Assembly: GCA_019055375.1 (NCBI GenBank)
Contig: JAHQIW010004583.1
Span: 62,001-126,000, forward strand
Direction: 5' to 3'
Origin: Parelaphostrongylus tenuis
Lineage: Eukaryota; Nematoda; Chromadorea; Rhabditida; Metastrongylidae
Length of the DNA: 64,000 nucleotides
The notes beneath the pieces are model-generated. The model did not search any database, had not been told where the DNA came from, and saw only the letters and a program-made list of their open reading frames with translations. Made by a program: the position numbers and the translations under genes. Shown here piece after piece: positions 1 to 12,400 of the stretch; position 1 is the first letter of the stretch; every line of letters starts with the position of its first letter.

Positions 1-2790
1 AAATTCCCTTGTTCACTCATATTCACGTCCAAAACAATTAGAGTGCAACACGATAAAGGAACGGAACTACTGGACTTAAGCAAGGATTTGCAGATTCTAA
101 TAGTTTGAATTGTGGTTAGAAAGTTCTCTACAAGCAGAAAGCTGTAGATCTAAAGTTGAAGACGACCAATGTTTTCAGCAGGTATGACTCCCACAGCGGT
201 CATGCTGTGGCAAAAGGTTAGAGTGCGAACGTGTACTGATTGAATTACTAGCGAATTTTTCTCGTTCGAGCAATTCACAATGATAAAAGGTGGTTCTACA
301 CATGAAGATGTCAGCGCCACTATCTAACTGCTAGCATATATCAACTACTACAAATGTTTACAAAAGGTGTAGCTGTTTTTCAGCAGACTCTTCGTTTCCT
401 GAAAAGTCTTGCGGTAGACTTCTGGAATTTAGCTTTTCAAATGCTTATTTCTTATCGCTGTTGTAATGTGAATTGCTAACTTTGAGAACGTAATGAATTG
501 AGAGTTTATTCCGGTTATCCGGGCTCAATGAATATTTGACCCATGCACTGGACAACAACTTTTCACAAGAGTGTTAGTAATCAATCTAAAGCCCAAAACT
601 CTAAGTAACGCGGTTTGTGACCGTATTCTCAAAACATTCTTATATGACGTCAATTCAAAACAAAATGAGGTTTTACATCTGCCACACAATTCAACTATTA
701 GTTCGCTGGAAGCACGGAAAGTACATAAACGTATACAGAAAATTGTTTCGTATCACAATCGAACCTTCAATCTGTAGTTTCTCCCAAAGCGAGAAAACAA
801 TGCTTGATTGAATAAGAAAAATCAGACTCCCTTGAGATCCGCCGAAGGGCCAATCAATCGTGGCCCTGTTGATTCCGCCGTATCTGCCCTGCACCCCTAC
901 CACCTCCACCCTGTACAATAGTTAGAATATTCATGCTCATGTATGCAAAATAATCTTCTTCCCCTTGTTGCATTGCAGAAGAACGGTATTTCCAGAAAAA
1001 TAAGCGTAGTGTCGGATTTTTTAAAATTATACGCCATCGAGTGTTTGCTAATAGTCTCAAGAAAAAGCTCTGCCTTAAGAGAAAAGCGCGTGTGTGAGAT
1101 ACAAATGGTTTCCTTTTGTAAAGCATCGTAAGAGCTTTTAAGAACGACAACGTACAGCCCCGCCGGAGATTTAAGCTTTAGAATTATTACTTACACTCTT
1201 TTCCAAAGTTGTTGCCCAGCGAATGGGGTCGAATATTCATTTATACCCGGATAACCGAAAATTGTGGAACTGATTCATTGGTCACAAAAAAAGGTTAGTG
1301 TAATGGTGACATCATCGTTTTAGCTTTCATTAGGATGCCCAAGAAATTAGGATGTTCAGAGATACGGATTAGAAAATTACAGAAACTATTCGCAATCCTA
1401 AAGGGCGGACGATTCCAGAAAATAAGGCGAAAATCTATTTAATGAGAGAATTTGGAAACATCATCGGGGCATCTGACACTAGATCTCTACAATTTGGAGG
1501 GTGGGTACCTTGTTGTATGGTAGTCGGTTCTTTTACCTTTACATGATCATTGATGACGTCAGGAAAAGTACTTGTTTTCTCAATATGCTGTACATATGAA
1601 TTTAGCTCATTCTTCAAACCTTAAAATAAAATCAATGGATACGGATTTTCATATGGTAGAGGAGTATGAAAGAGGATTGAAAATATCTAAAAGTCGATAG
1701 TCTTTTCCTCGTTGTTCCTGTGACAATCAGCTTACCATACAAACAACTCACGCGAGCGCGAACCGCCTCTGTTCGGCAAAAAAAAACATGAGAACACATC
1801 AATGACCTAAGAGTGCTTGTGCGCAGTCAACACACTTCACTTTATACACCTTCCTGTTACTTTTCGTCCTAGTCCAAACAGTTTATTCCGGTCATTATGT
1901 TATCTAGTTGCGGTTCGCTTCTTCAGCTCACTACACCTCTAACATCTTCATTTTCCTTATTCCGTTCTACGCACAGTTTGGCTCATTTACTTAATGGCCA
2001 CCTCTAGATTTAGAACTTAGCATGTCCGCTGTGAAAAAAAAAATGGTCCGGGAAACCTTCGTCTTGAGTTTTTGCCCGTATCTGTTAGATTTTTTTGTAA
2101 GAATGTCTTCGATCTCCCTAGTCTTGCTTCGAGTAGCAGCAGTTTCATCTTCAAAGAAACGAATTGCTTTAAAAATGTCAGTTTGGCTTTCGAAAGTTTT
2201 AGTGTGGTAAATACGAGAAGCTTGATTAAGAAGTATTTTTAGTAGCATCTGAAGTTGAATCTGTCTAACCATGTTATCTCAAACGATAGTAGTAGATTTT
2301 ACCTGCGAAAGGTAAAACTGTTTGATGTTTATTATACGTAGTTTATGCAAATAAGAACTGATCAAAGCAGGTTTCACTCAACATTTTTTCTGGCCGAGAA
2401 AGGACGTTTCTGTAGAATAAAACACTTGCACACTACATTTTATGAACATACTTCACATGTTAGGTAAGATGGAAAGCGCAAAAAAATGACTTTTCAAAAG
2501 AGGTAACACCACTACGTGGTCATCGCCGACACACTTCTCTCCACTATCAATCTGTGTCTACAACCACTGCCAAATTAAACCTTGTTTCAAGTCTTTCCGA
2601 TGTTTTCCGATTTACAAAACCAGTTTCCCTCTCCTCGCCGCCCAATTCCTATGCAATTATATAAAATATAAGCTTACAAATGGGCAGCAGTAATGCTTCA
2701 CGAGCGATGGATTTTATGCAGAGTCCTAAATAGAAAACATTTATATCTTTAGTTTCGAGTGTTTTCTTAGAACCACAGCTCAAATGTCAA
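1..2790. other. Intergenic stretch, no gene recognised
   Basis: Only short, unremarkable open frames occur here and none resembles a family I know. The longest (1991-2272, minus strand, 93 codons) is charged and could be a coiled-coil exon, but it has no convincing splice partners. I see no RNA gene. Confidence 0.5.
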
Positions 2791-2857
2791 TATGCTACAG
2801 GATCATTTTTGAGCCGCGCACGTCGTGTGGTCTGATAGAAAAGGGCTGACTTACAGA

Positions 2858-2900
2858 GCCCGATACACGTATTTCGACCTTGCAGTCTCGTCAGTCGGGC
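2858..2900 (-). ncRNA. Type I hammerhead ribozyme, left arm
   Basis: On the minus strand, in order: stem I 5' strand GCCCGA, core CTGACGA, stem II GAC-TGCAAG-GTC, core GAA, a short stem III (ATACGTGT), cleavage triplet GTA, and stem I 3' strand TCGGGC. All invariant core bases are present. Stem I extends beyond an internal loop through AGAAAGGG pairing with CCCTTTTCT, as in natural hammerheads that use loop contacts. Stem III is too short for a stable hairpin, like the minimal hammerheads of retroelements that are thought to work as dimers. Activity is inferred. Confidence 0.75.
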
Positions 2901-3072
2901 AGTTACCCTTTCTCGTCTTTTGCTAATCTCTGTGGGTGCCCCTTCCCCACACTAAGAGTTAACGACAGCGAACGTTTTACTCTCTATGTCCAGTGAAATT
3001 ATCACCGAACACAGAAAGTTGTACACTCGATTGCTCGTGGCTAGTATATTCGACTTACGAGAAAGGGTAACT

Positions 3073-3115
3073 GCCCGACTGACGAGACTGCAAGGTCGAA
3101 ACACGTGTTTCGGGC
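3073..3115 (+). ncRNA. Type I hammerhead ribozyme, right arm
   Basis: This mirrors the left-arm copy: GCCCGA (3073-3078), CTGACGA (3079-3085), stem II 3086-3097, GAA (3098-3100), stem III ACACGTGT (3101-3108), H17 = T at 3109, and TCGGGC (3110-3115). The predicted cut is between 3109 and 3110. Stem I is a perfect 6 bp helix. The palindromic stem III can fold as 2 bp closed by four bases, or pair between two molecules. Confidence 0.78.
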
Positions 3116-3458
3116 TTTATAAGTCAGCCGTTTTCTAGTAGACCACACGACATGCGTGGCTCAAAAATGATTATGTGTTATATAGAAAACATTTAGACAG
3201 CTCAAACAACTATATTCTATCTTAGCAAGCATTACATCTCTTGACCTCAGACTAAAGCTTAGTGAAGTACTCTGTATTGATGGATTTAGGATTTCATTGT
3301 TTCTGTTCTCTTGAAATGCTTTGTTCATCTATAGAATAAACGTATTCAATTCATTCACTGAAGACCTTCGCAGGCGCTTCTTCTAAAAAAATTTGTTGGG
3401 CGTTTGAACGAACTTTCAAGCTTTCCTCAATTCCTGAGTTCTTCACAGAAATTTCGCT

Positions 3459-3465
3459 TTTACAG
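3459..3465 (+). promoter_or_regulatory. Probable spliced-leader acceptor at the phosphatase ATG
   Basis: A TTTTACAG acceptor ends on the base just before the ATG, with a pyrimidine-rich run in front. In nematodes this arrangement marks trans-splicing of a spliced leader with almost no 5' UTR. No upstream coding exon fits, which favours trans-splicing over cis-splicing. Confidence 0.6.
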
Positions 3466-6400
3466 ATGGCATTCCTAATTTTGCTCTATCCACTGGTCAC
3501 AGTCGTTTGTGAGGAGCTGATACTTGTACAGACGGTGAGTTCCATCATTCATGGAAAGAATAACTTTTTAGGCAATCTGTATATTTCAAAAATAATGTCT
3601 ATGAATCTATCAAACTCTACTCGGCTTGTCATTAAGGATTAGAGTTAGTTTCATTATTATTCTTTGCTCATAAGCTATATTTGGATCAGCTGTGCCTGAA
3701 GATGCTAGCTCCCTTCAAGTCCAAACAGCCATATGTGGGTTCATTACGTACTTGGTGACTGATTTATATAATTATTTATTAGCGAACTGATTTGATACTC
3801 AATGCTTAATGTTTTGAAAATCTTTAAATTCCTCTCAGGAACAATGAACTTTAACTTTCCCAGATGGCTATAAAATTCTGACTTTCCAAACCTTGTTCTT
3901 TTTCTTCTTTTCTGTTCGAGGTTTGTTTCTGCTACGACGTGATTGAAATAGTAAGATTTCGTGTGGTGAGGCATGACAATGTTTCGTTTTCAGTTCCATG
4001 CCTAAGCTAAAAATAAGAAAAGGAACATATTGAAAATTTTGTTTCCTTTATGTCAAGATAAGAAGGTGCCTTTTGCTGGCCTGTCCGACTGTAGCAATAG
4101 TGAACAGTGTCATGGTCGATGAACATGTGTTTCAATATTTCTTCACATTTCTCTTCATGGTCGTGTTTTATATGGTCGTGTTTTATTTCAGAGACCAAAA
4201 TTGCTATTTTTATCGTGCACAAGGCTTCTTCGTTTCTATAATACTATAGTTTTATTACTTTTCTGTTTATTCCACACAATTCTGAAATTTTCGTGCAGAG
4301 TGAGTCTGTGTAATTCCTTTCCGTGGCACGTCATTGAATCTTGTCAATATTTGGTCAAAGAAACCCAATTACTCTTTGTTCAGCTCTTTTTTTTATCCTT
4401 GTGTGTTTTGAACTGTTAAGTTCTTATGCGTTTCATCATTTTCATCGCAACGTCGCCTTAATTAAATTCCTATGATATACGACAATATCGAGCGTAATTC
4501 ACTACGTTAGTGCATATTTTTTGTGCATCCGACACCACTTCATCTTGGCAACTATTTGAAGCTGACTCTCTTCAACGAGTTGACATAGAACAACTCAACT
4601 GATAGTAATTTACTGATTGTTGAAAGCCGCCGAAATGGTTAAAACATGACTGAAAGAAGAGAAGAGCGATTGTCTCGACGGTGTAGTGGAAAACTTAGTC
4701 AGGCGCCGGATACAGTTGTCGCGAGATCGAAGTCAACTTATGTACCAAGTCTTGCTCGTTTCTCAGGATTCTTAAAATTATATGTAATCTACAAGAAATT
4801 CTTACTTAACCACTTTTTCAGTGGTGCTACAGTGTTAAAATTATACATTCAATAATAAAGAGTAATCTGCAAAATCTTGAATCTCAGTCGGGAGTCCAAC
4901 TCATATTTCAGCCCTTCGTGAGCTGTGTTCTAATTAATTGCACTACCAAGGCTCCTGTTCTGCTACTACTTTTTTCAAGACTTTTGTGGTTATATTGATA
5001 GTGTTATTAGCTGAAAATCGCTCCAATTATGGATATGAGGATCTTTTGCTGTAGAAGACGAAAGCTAAGTCAATGCCATAGCCAATCTAACAGGTCTATA
5101 TCGATTTAATTTGCAAAGACGTAGTCTCCAAATGTCAGCGATGCCACTGGAGCTCAAAATAGTTAGTTTTTATTCTTTTAGGACCAAAAATAGACTGCTG
5201 CATTGGCGTTGTCTAAGAAGGTCCCACGAAGTAATTTTTTTATTTCACTTCGGTAGTCCATTAGAAACTCGTTAAGCCCACACTCGTTTCCTTCTCGTTT
5301 TGTCTCTCCTATTGCTATGTACCGTAAAATCGGTATAGAAGTCAGCTTACTAAATTTTTGAATGGTCCAAGTTACACACGTACCTTCTTGCGGCCATTAC
5401 TTGGCAACACTAAAGAGAAACTGTGAAATTCTTGTTTGCTCATTGAACTACTATTTGCAGATTTTTATAAGTTGAATATAATCTCAAACGAGTTGGCAAA
5501 ATTCTGATTTTAGTGGAAGGTAAAATAGAATCCCTTTTTCTTTTGTACCGTTATTTTTTACGTATGTCCAACTTTCATTCAAAGTGTGTTTCCTTCCTCA
5601 TTCTGCAAGTCTTCTTTTTCCAATGCTCTCATCAAGCTGAACACTATTTTTATTTCGCCAATCGGACGTTTATGCCTAGGTATGGTGTGGCGTACTGTGA
5701 TCGCTTCTAGTTAAAGTGTTTCGTTCTGATAATATGAGTTAGGGGCTTGAGAGGCTTCATTAATTCCTATGCGCCAATTTGGGGAAATTCGCGTGACAGA
5801 GGGAATTTCCAACTTCAGTAATGGTATTTTTCTGTTATAAGGGGGATGAAAGAAAAGCCGATTTCGGTAGCCATCCGAAAGCTAAGATTTTTGGCTATAT
5901 CCTCATATGCTTATGCTTATCCTCCCAAATAAGCCTGGGCCAGTCTGGCACCAATTGGAATCAGCAAGAATTACGCTATTGGATGATTATCTAAAGAAAG
6001 AGCTCTGTTCCGCGAGAAATATGCGCTTCTGTAACAAAAGGAATTTCCTTTAGTGTAGCAACGTCAAAAAGGGCTTTTTCGATTTCCGGCGAGGTGGGGC
6101 TGAAGCCAGGAAGCTAAGCTTTCCAATGATTACTAACATTGCTATGAGAAATTTCTTTCTAGCACATAGGGTCGGTTTTCATTCGTCCTTTCATAACCGA
6201 GAAGTACCTAGTAACGAAGAGGCAACCACTGAGTGAAAAGGGTCGCAAAATGGTTTGCTGTCGGTTAAGTCATTGTTTGTTCTTGGTACGCTGACCAAAT
6301 GTGTTTTCTAAACTTTGGAAGACTGTAAATGCCAGTGAAAGTAAATTTTTAACACGCTTGAGCGAGTCTCCTTGCAATCTCGAGGATAACCTTGCTGTGA

Positions 6401-9400
6401 CGTTTAATAGGGCCCTGTTGTTGTTGACTACCGCGACTTAGTGGGTGGTGGAGCTTGGGTCTACACGCGCCCTGACCAACATCACAACTGCTCGTCCACG
6501 ACGCCCGCAAAAATAGATTACACTACTTAGTGTGAATTTGCAACATCTTTGAAACATTTTATAATTTCCATTGTTGAGGTATTCCGCCATGGCGACAGAG
6601 CTTCAACAGAAGATATGACTTCTGCTCAAGCCTCGGCCTACTTCTATAGAGGCAAGTCGCATCTCACCAATGTTAGTATCCCACTTCTTTATCTAATACA
6701 TTATGACTTATTTCCGACCGATTACGTTACCAATTCTGCCTAGATTTTACTAATGTAGACATGGCTTTACTTTATTTCCCATTTGTTTGGTCTTCTCATT
6801 TACATCACTGGATATCACACGCAGTGCTCATCGCAAAACTTCTTTTATGATCAGGTTAAGCCCTGTGTTTTTAGATCTTTACTACTTTCAGTTACACCTT
6901 GCTCATATCGGAAAAAGATCTCTTTAAGCATTATGATTTTTGTTGACTTGGGGTCGAAAAACAATTGGTTAGCCTTAGGCTGATCAGACACACGCAAAAT
7001 TTTTTAAATTAGGTTTTCCGCGCCATCACTTCAGGTAAACTGCTGGCGTAAAAATGCGAGTCCGTACTGGTATTGGCAGGCCGCGCCAAAAACGTTCGGC
7101 AATGAGAAGTCAAGAACAATTCGAAGGCCGACTATCTATTGACCTTGGCGCAGAATAAGGAATTAAAAATTTCTTGTTGATAAACAGATGTGATTTTGTT
7201 AATTTTAGATCGTTCCATAAGTTTTGGCACTAGAGCAATAAACACTAAATTTATTAGCCAGAAGTAAATGAAACTGCATACTTTTGGCATCGTTCAACTG
7301 AGCATTTTCTTGTGAACATTTTGCTTTACAACTTGCTTATGCATACTTAAGATGAAACTGTCTTGGAAACAAATATGCTTGCTAACCGTGCACGACTGGA
7401 GCGTAGGGGAAAGTGCTAGTGAAGCGACGCGCAAGATAAATGGAGCTCGGAGAGATTATACGGTTGCAGAAAGGACGGCTACGAAATGGTTTGCGAAGTT
7501 CAAAGCTGGAGAGAACACGCTGGAGGATCATCGCACTCGGGCCGTCCAGAGGAAGCTCCATTAATCTAGCGTGCCGGTTCTCTAGCATCCTCCCCTACGA
7601 GTCACTCACTCGTGCTTGAGTAGCAAGCGAATTTGTTCCCACGACAGTTCCATCTCAAAGCAAGTGTAGGCAAAATGAATGCAAAAATATTCGCAAGAAA
7701 ATGCACAATTGGGCGATACCAAAATTATACACCTGTAATGTTTCGGTTGATAAATTTGGTTTTTATTGCTGCAATGCCGAAATTTATGGACGACATATTA
7801 ACAGCGTTTATTGAATGCGATAATGCAGCACACTAATAATGCAATGAGTACCATATCTCGTGCAGAGTGCAATTCGGCGTCGAATCTTTTATATCTAGAG
7901 TATATCCCTTTACAAGGAACTGACTGACTCGAAAGGTGCCGTGATACTGATAAGACTGAAAGGCGAAATACGTGTCTAGCACTTCACAACTAACCGTATC
8001 AGACCTCATGAAAGGCTTAAACATGATGTCATCGCTTACTACTTATGAGCGAAGTCTTGAAAAGTCGAGTGAAAGTGCTGATTGCAACATTGTTTCAATG
8101 ATAGAAGCTTCTAAGGTGGAGCTTTGATTCTAATAGCCGTTGCCGTAAGAATCTACTTTCTTCTTGTTAATAGTAAAGTGAATGATGTATTGATTAAGAT
8201 GGACTGTTACAGAAGGGTCTAGATCAAGCACACAAATTGGGACTCAGTTTACGGCGACGATATGTTGAAAATGAATTCTTGGATGCTCGCTATCTTCCAT
8301 CTGAGGTGATTTCGTAAAATTAGCGTGTAGTCTTTGCGAGTGAAAAGTTCGCATTTTATTGTGAAATTTTGAAAATTTTATCAGATGGACTTAATCAAAT
8401 ACTCTATTTAACTTAATAGCAGTATATAGCAAATAAACTTCTTACTAAGCTTTCTTACTCCTAACTGGTACAAAACACCTCTGATTTACTCTTGATGGAA
8501 AGAGTAGTTGAGCATACCTAGCTTTTTATGATTTGCAAGATCTTTTCAGGTGGAATTCAGGAGTAGCGCCGCGAAGAGGTGTCTCATGACGGCCTCCGCC
8601 ACTGCTTCGGCTATGTTCAACCGGACTGAGGACGGCCATCCAACAGCCGTTGCTATATTTACTGTGCCAAAAGAGAATCACTACGTTTGTTGACACATAA
8701 TTAAGACTTTTGCTATTCAGAATTTTTTTTTTGAAATTTCGACGAATCTGCAGTGGTGCATGAGTGAGCATAGTTATTATTAACACCTTTTTAGACACCA
8801 GAAATCTAGACTGACAAACACACTTCCAGTAACTATTAGTTGTTAGATCATTGCATCTGGATCAGTCCCACTAAGTTCTGCCATCAAGTCGTTGTTATGT
8901 TCATTAAATTCTCTAATGGTTTTGATGTACATTAAGTCTGCGACGACTTATGAAGAGTAGAATATGGGAAAATAAGTCTCATTCAATTCAGGCAAATTTC
9001 TGTAAATGTTGACTCTTTCCACTTAGGTCAAGTCGATGGTGAAGCTTGTGCCTTACGTAACCGCGTGAGACTCCAAGACTGTTTGCGCAAGTTAAAATTT
9101 TTCTTCACCACATTTTTTCTTATGATCTGCTAACCCTTTTTTATGAATAGCTTCCAATTTGGAAACATTTCCCTTAGAAAATGGGAACGCCATGGTCGAG
9201 TGGTTGTGGTGCTTGTCGTGGCGCGCGTGGAGTCGAGCTCCGTCCCCTACCACCCTCCGGGAGTGAACAATAATGCCTTATGGAACGCTACATCCAGACT
9301 ATCTTTGAGATTGCAAGGATTTATGCTGGTCCAGTATTCTGCGTCTTTCAAGAAGAAAGCGAAATAACGAATGAATGGATGCTAGAAGTACTGGGATTTG

Positions 9401-12400
9401 CACAATAAAAATTGTGATGGCGGGTTGTATAAATAAATAAATAAATAAAAAGTTCTTCGGAAATAGTGCACTGTACCAAAAGGACAAGACGTGGATGACT
9501 GGAGGAGTTTCGTAGTAGAGATAAGAATCGCAGTGAAGAACAAGGTCACCCGCACGTATCAACACATGCTATGAACATCTGTAAGGGATAATCGATGCTG
9601 ACTTCAACAAACTACTTGACAGCTCGCAGAACAACCCAACTTTACCGCTAGTCTACCACCTAGAAAAGTGCTGAACAAATGATAAGTGCTTTTAGGTGGA
9701 CATTGAATCAGTTTACCGAATGGCTTACATATCGTTTTTGTGAAGTCTGTGAAAATTCTACCTAATTTATATGCAAAAAACACTCGATTTCTTCATTGAC
9801 GAAATTATATATGGAGCGAAAATGCATACTGAAATCCTAGCAAAAATGATATTGTTTTGACGGGATCCAAAATTATTTAACTAATCTGAAGCGATACAGT
9901 GGAAAATACACGCTTGGGTACATTTTGAGATTTTTTGGGTTCCCAATATTCTTCCGAGTCGTTTCTTCATCTTTCAACTGCTGCCAGCGGTTTTTGAAAT
10001 TTTTCATTTTTCATGAAAAAGAGTCATTTGAGTGTTTTAAGGCGTTGAAAAGATTTCGTCTCAATCTTCAAGGATCGGAGATATCCTACAATGAGTTTTA
10101 CTGACTTAGACGGAGTGGTATAACAAGGAAGTTTAGCTTCACCAGAAATATTTAGTGCCAGTTTTGCAACTGTCATTTCAAGAAAAAAATGGGACTAGTA
10201 GGATAAAAATTGGTAGCACATCACCACACTACAGTCGTTTCAACAATAACATTGTCCACATAAGGACAAACATTCGGAAGCAACAAGTGTTAGTTAGTTT
10301 GAACACCATACTGAACTTTTCTCAAGCCTAAAGAACTCGATTTTCATGGAGCACATGTCCATTTCCGATACCGCATTTTGTAAGCTGGATGGCAAGCTAG
10401 ATCATAACCATCAAATGCTATGTAAACTGAGATTTCCGAGAATGACCGAGAGCAGAATACTCACTTCTGACCATGAAGGACCACTTTCGTCCAAGAATCT
10501 TATGTGACAAAACCCTCTGAGTCAGCTGATAGTGCGATTATTACTATGAGAGGTGGAAACAAAAAGTAAATTCACCGTAACCCTGTAAGGCTAAAGCTTC
10601 CATTAGTAGAGCTACCATAAAATTCATTTCTCAGATTGAAGTTTGGCTAAGGATAGGCGATAAGCCCTCCTGCGTTTTATTAGCTGCTGAGGAATATACC
10701 AAACATTCAACATTATTATATATAGTTGTATGTTCAATCTGCCTTTATGAACGATACCAAAACTTTTGCGTGTAAGTAGCTAATCATAATCTGACGTCTA
10801 CGATTATCTTGTTTCCAATATAATTTTCGGGCTGAGTGAAGAAGGAAAAAATTCTACCATGTGATATGTTTAAAGAATAGTAGATATGGCGCAGTGGTTC
10901 AACTAATTCAGAACAAATGGATGGCTTTCCTCAAACAGTTTGCGAGCAAATATATTTTCTGCCCCTTCCTTTGGTTGACTGTAATTTGCTCCTATAGATG
11001 AGCAGTTTTCAACTCATGTAGCACAGTTTGTGATGGAAATACGCACTTGATTGTTGGTTCGACATCATGTACTGAGCTGATTAAGTCCGTCAGCTGTTCA
11101 AGTCAAGCATTATTTGTTTGGGAAAGTAACAAAGTCAATGATTCATTCGCAGGTTTTTACAAGTTAGTGTATAAACCAAACATAAATTTCATCAGCTCCA
11201 ACGATGTTTGATGATGTTGAATGTTTGGCGCATATTTCAGCAATTGTTCAATGCCGAAATAAATATCCTATATTCTTTTTTTTTCTAATACGTAAATTTC
11301 AATAAACAACATGACGATTAGAGCTGTTTCTTAAGTAGGATTGATTCATCGCAACAAGAAATCAAAGCAAGAATTCATTCATCAGAAGTGAATATTAGGA
11401 GTGCAATAATGACTATCAATATTTTGATCACCTCCCTTCAAGATCTGCGCCGAGCATCTTCGGTGTCCTTCTATTATCAAGGAAATGAAGAAGATTGTGG
11501 GTCTCGCTAATCAGTCTGTAGACTTGGTATGTCTTTCAAATGCTTGTCGTAGTCTACTTCGTACTCTAAATCACTTTCTTTCCAGGATGACATCCTTAAT
11601 GAGCTATATGCACAGGAAGCGGAAATCCTCAACTTCACACATATAGTCGGGAGAAGTCGTATACAGCAGTTTTCGCCGATCTTTTATGAGGTGCCCATTT
11701 TATGGTGATTTCGCTGTTTACAGACAAGCTCAAATTGCGCAGTGGTTAGAGATGCTTCGCGGCACACACGTGGTTGATCAATTATTGAACATCTTGCTCT
11801 CAAAGCTCACTAAGCCTTCATTTCTTTGGGGTCAGTGAATTGGTACCAGGCTTGTCTGTGAGTTTAGAAGCATTAACTTCGTACAAAGATAGGCCATAGC
11901 GAGTCATTGTAAAGGCTAGATATCATTCATTCAATCATTGCATTCAATCATCTCCAACTATGCTGCGAGTGTATGACGTATTCCTTAGGGATTGATCAAC
12001 GCTGAGAGCTTGATCATTATCATTTTCATTGTTTACATAATAATTAACATATGCGGAAATTCAGCACCGTGCTGGTCTAGCTGTTCCACAATGGTTCAAT
12101 GCCGAAGCAAGGAAAGAGGCTGACCAATTGCTCGATTTGGTATTTTTTGATCAAATATTTTCTTTAGAATTTGGAACTTGGGTCTCTCCATCTCACAAAG
12201 TGTGAGAACCTTCTCTAGTCGCTGAATAAAATAACTCAGGTTATAGTCAGAATTATTATCACACTGCCGATCCAGATTTATTTCACTTGATGGTACGTGC
12301 AAATTGTACGTCGTCGCCTACTCTATGTAAGGAGATGGAAACCTCCGAGAGAATTGGCTAAGGGTACTACCCAGCTGACGTGGCCGCCAAGGCGGAAACA

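Larger units (their letters stand above)
2795..3178. mobile_element. Foldback element with hammerhead ribozyme in each arm
   Basis: The two ends (about 2795-2925 and 3050-3178) are near-perfect inverted copies. From the outside inwards each arm reads: an AT-rich end with TTTTTGAGCC, a CGTCGTGTGGTCT-like block, and a hammerhead-shaped segment. About 120 bp of unrelated sequence separates the arms. Other copies, mostly decayed, lie at about 7855-8040, 12362-12470, 17250-17390, 36590-36990 and 46260-46470. No protein is encoded, so this is a non-autonomous element, either a MITE-like element or a fragment of a retroelement that carries ribozymes in its terminal repeats. Confidence 0.75.

Noticed and set aside
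6170..6260. VFIRPFITEKYLVTKRQPLS, considered as a phosphatase exon
   Set aside because: It would fall between the signal-peptide exon and the RHGDR exon, which join perfectly without it.
9143..9367. Open frame starting MNSFQFGNISLRKWERHGRV
   Set aside because: It is a reading through SINE family A. Similar frames appear in the other copies, including 43226.
10905..10960. GATATGGCGCAGTGGTTCAA as another SINE head
   Set aside because: Only about 15 bases match and no family body follows.
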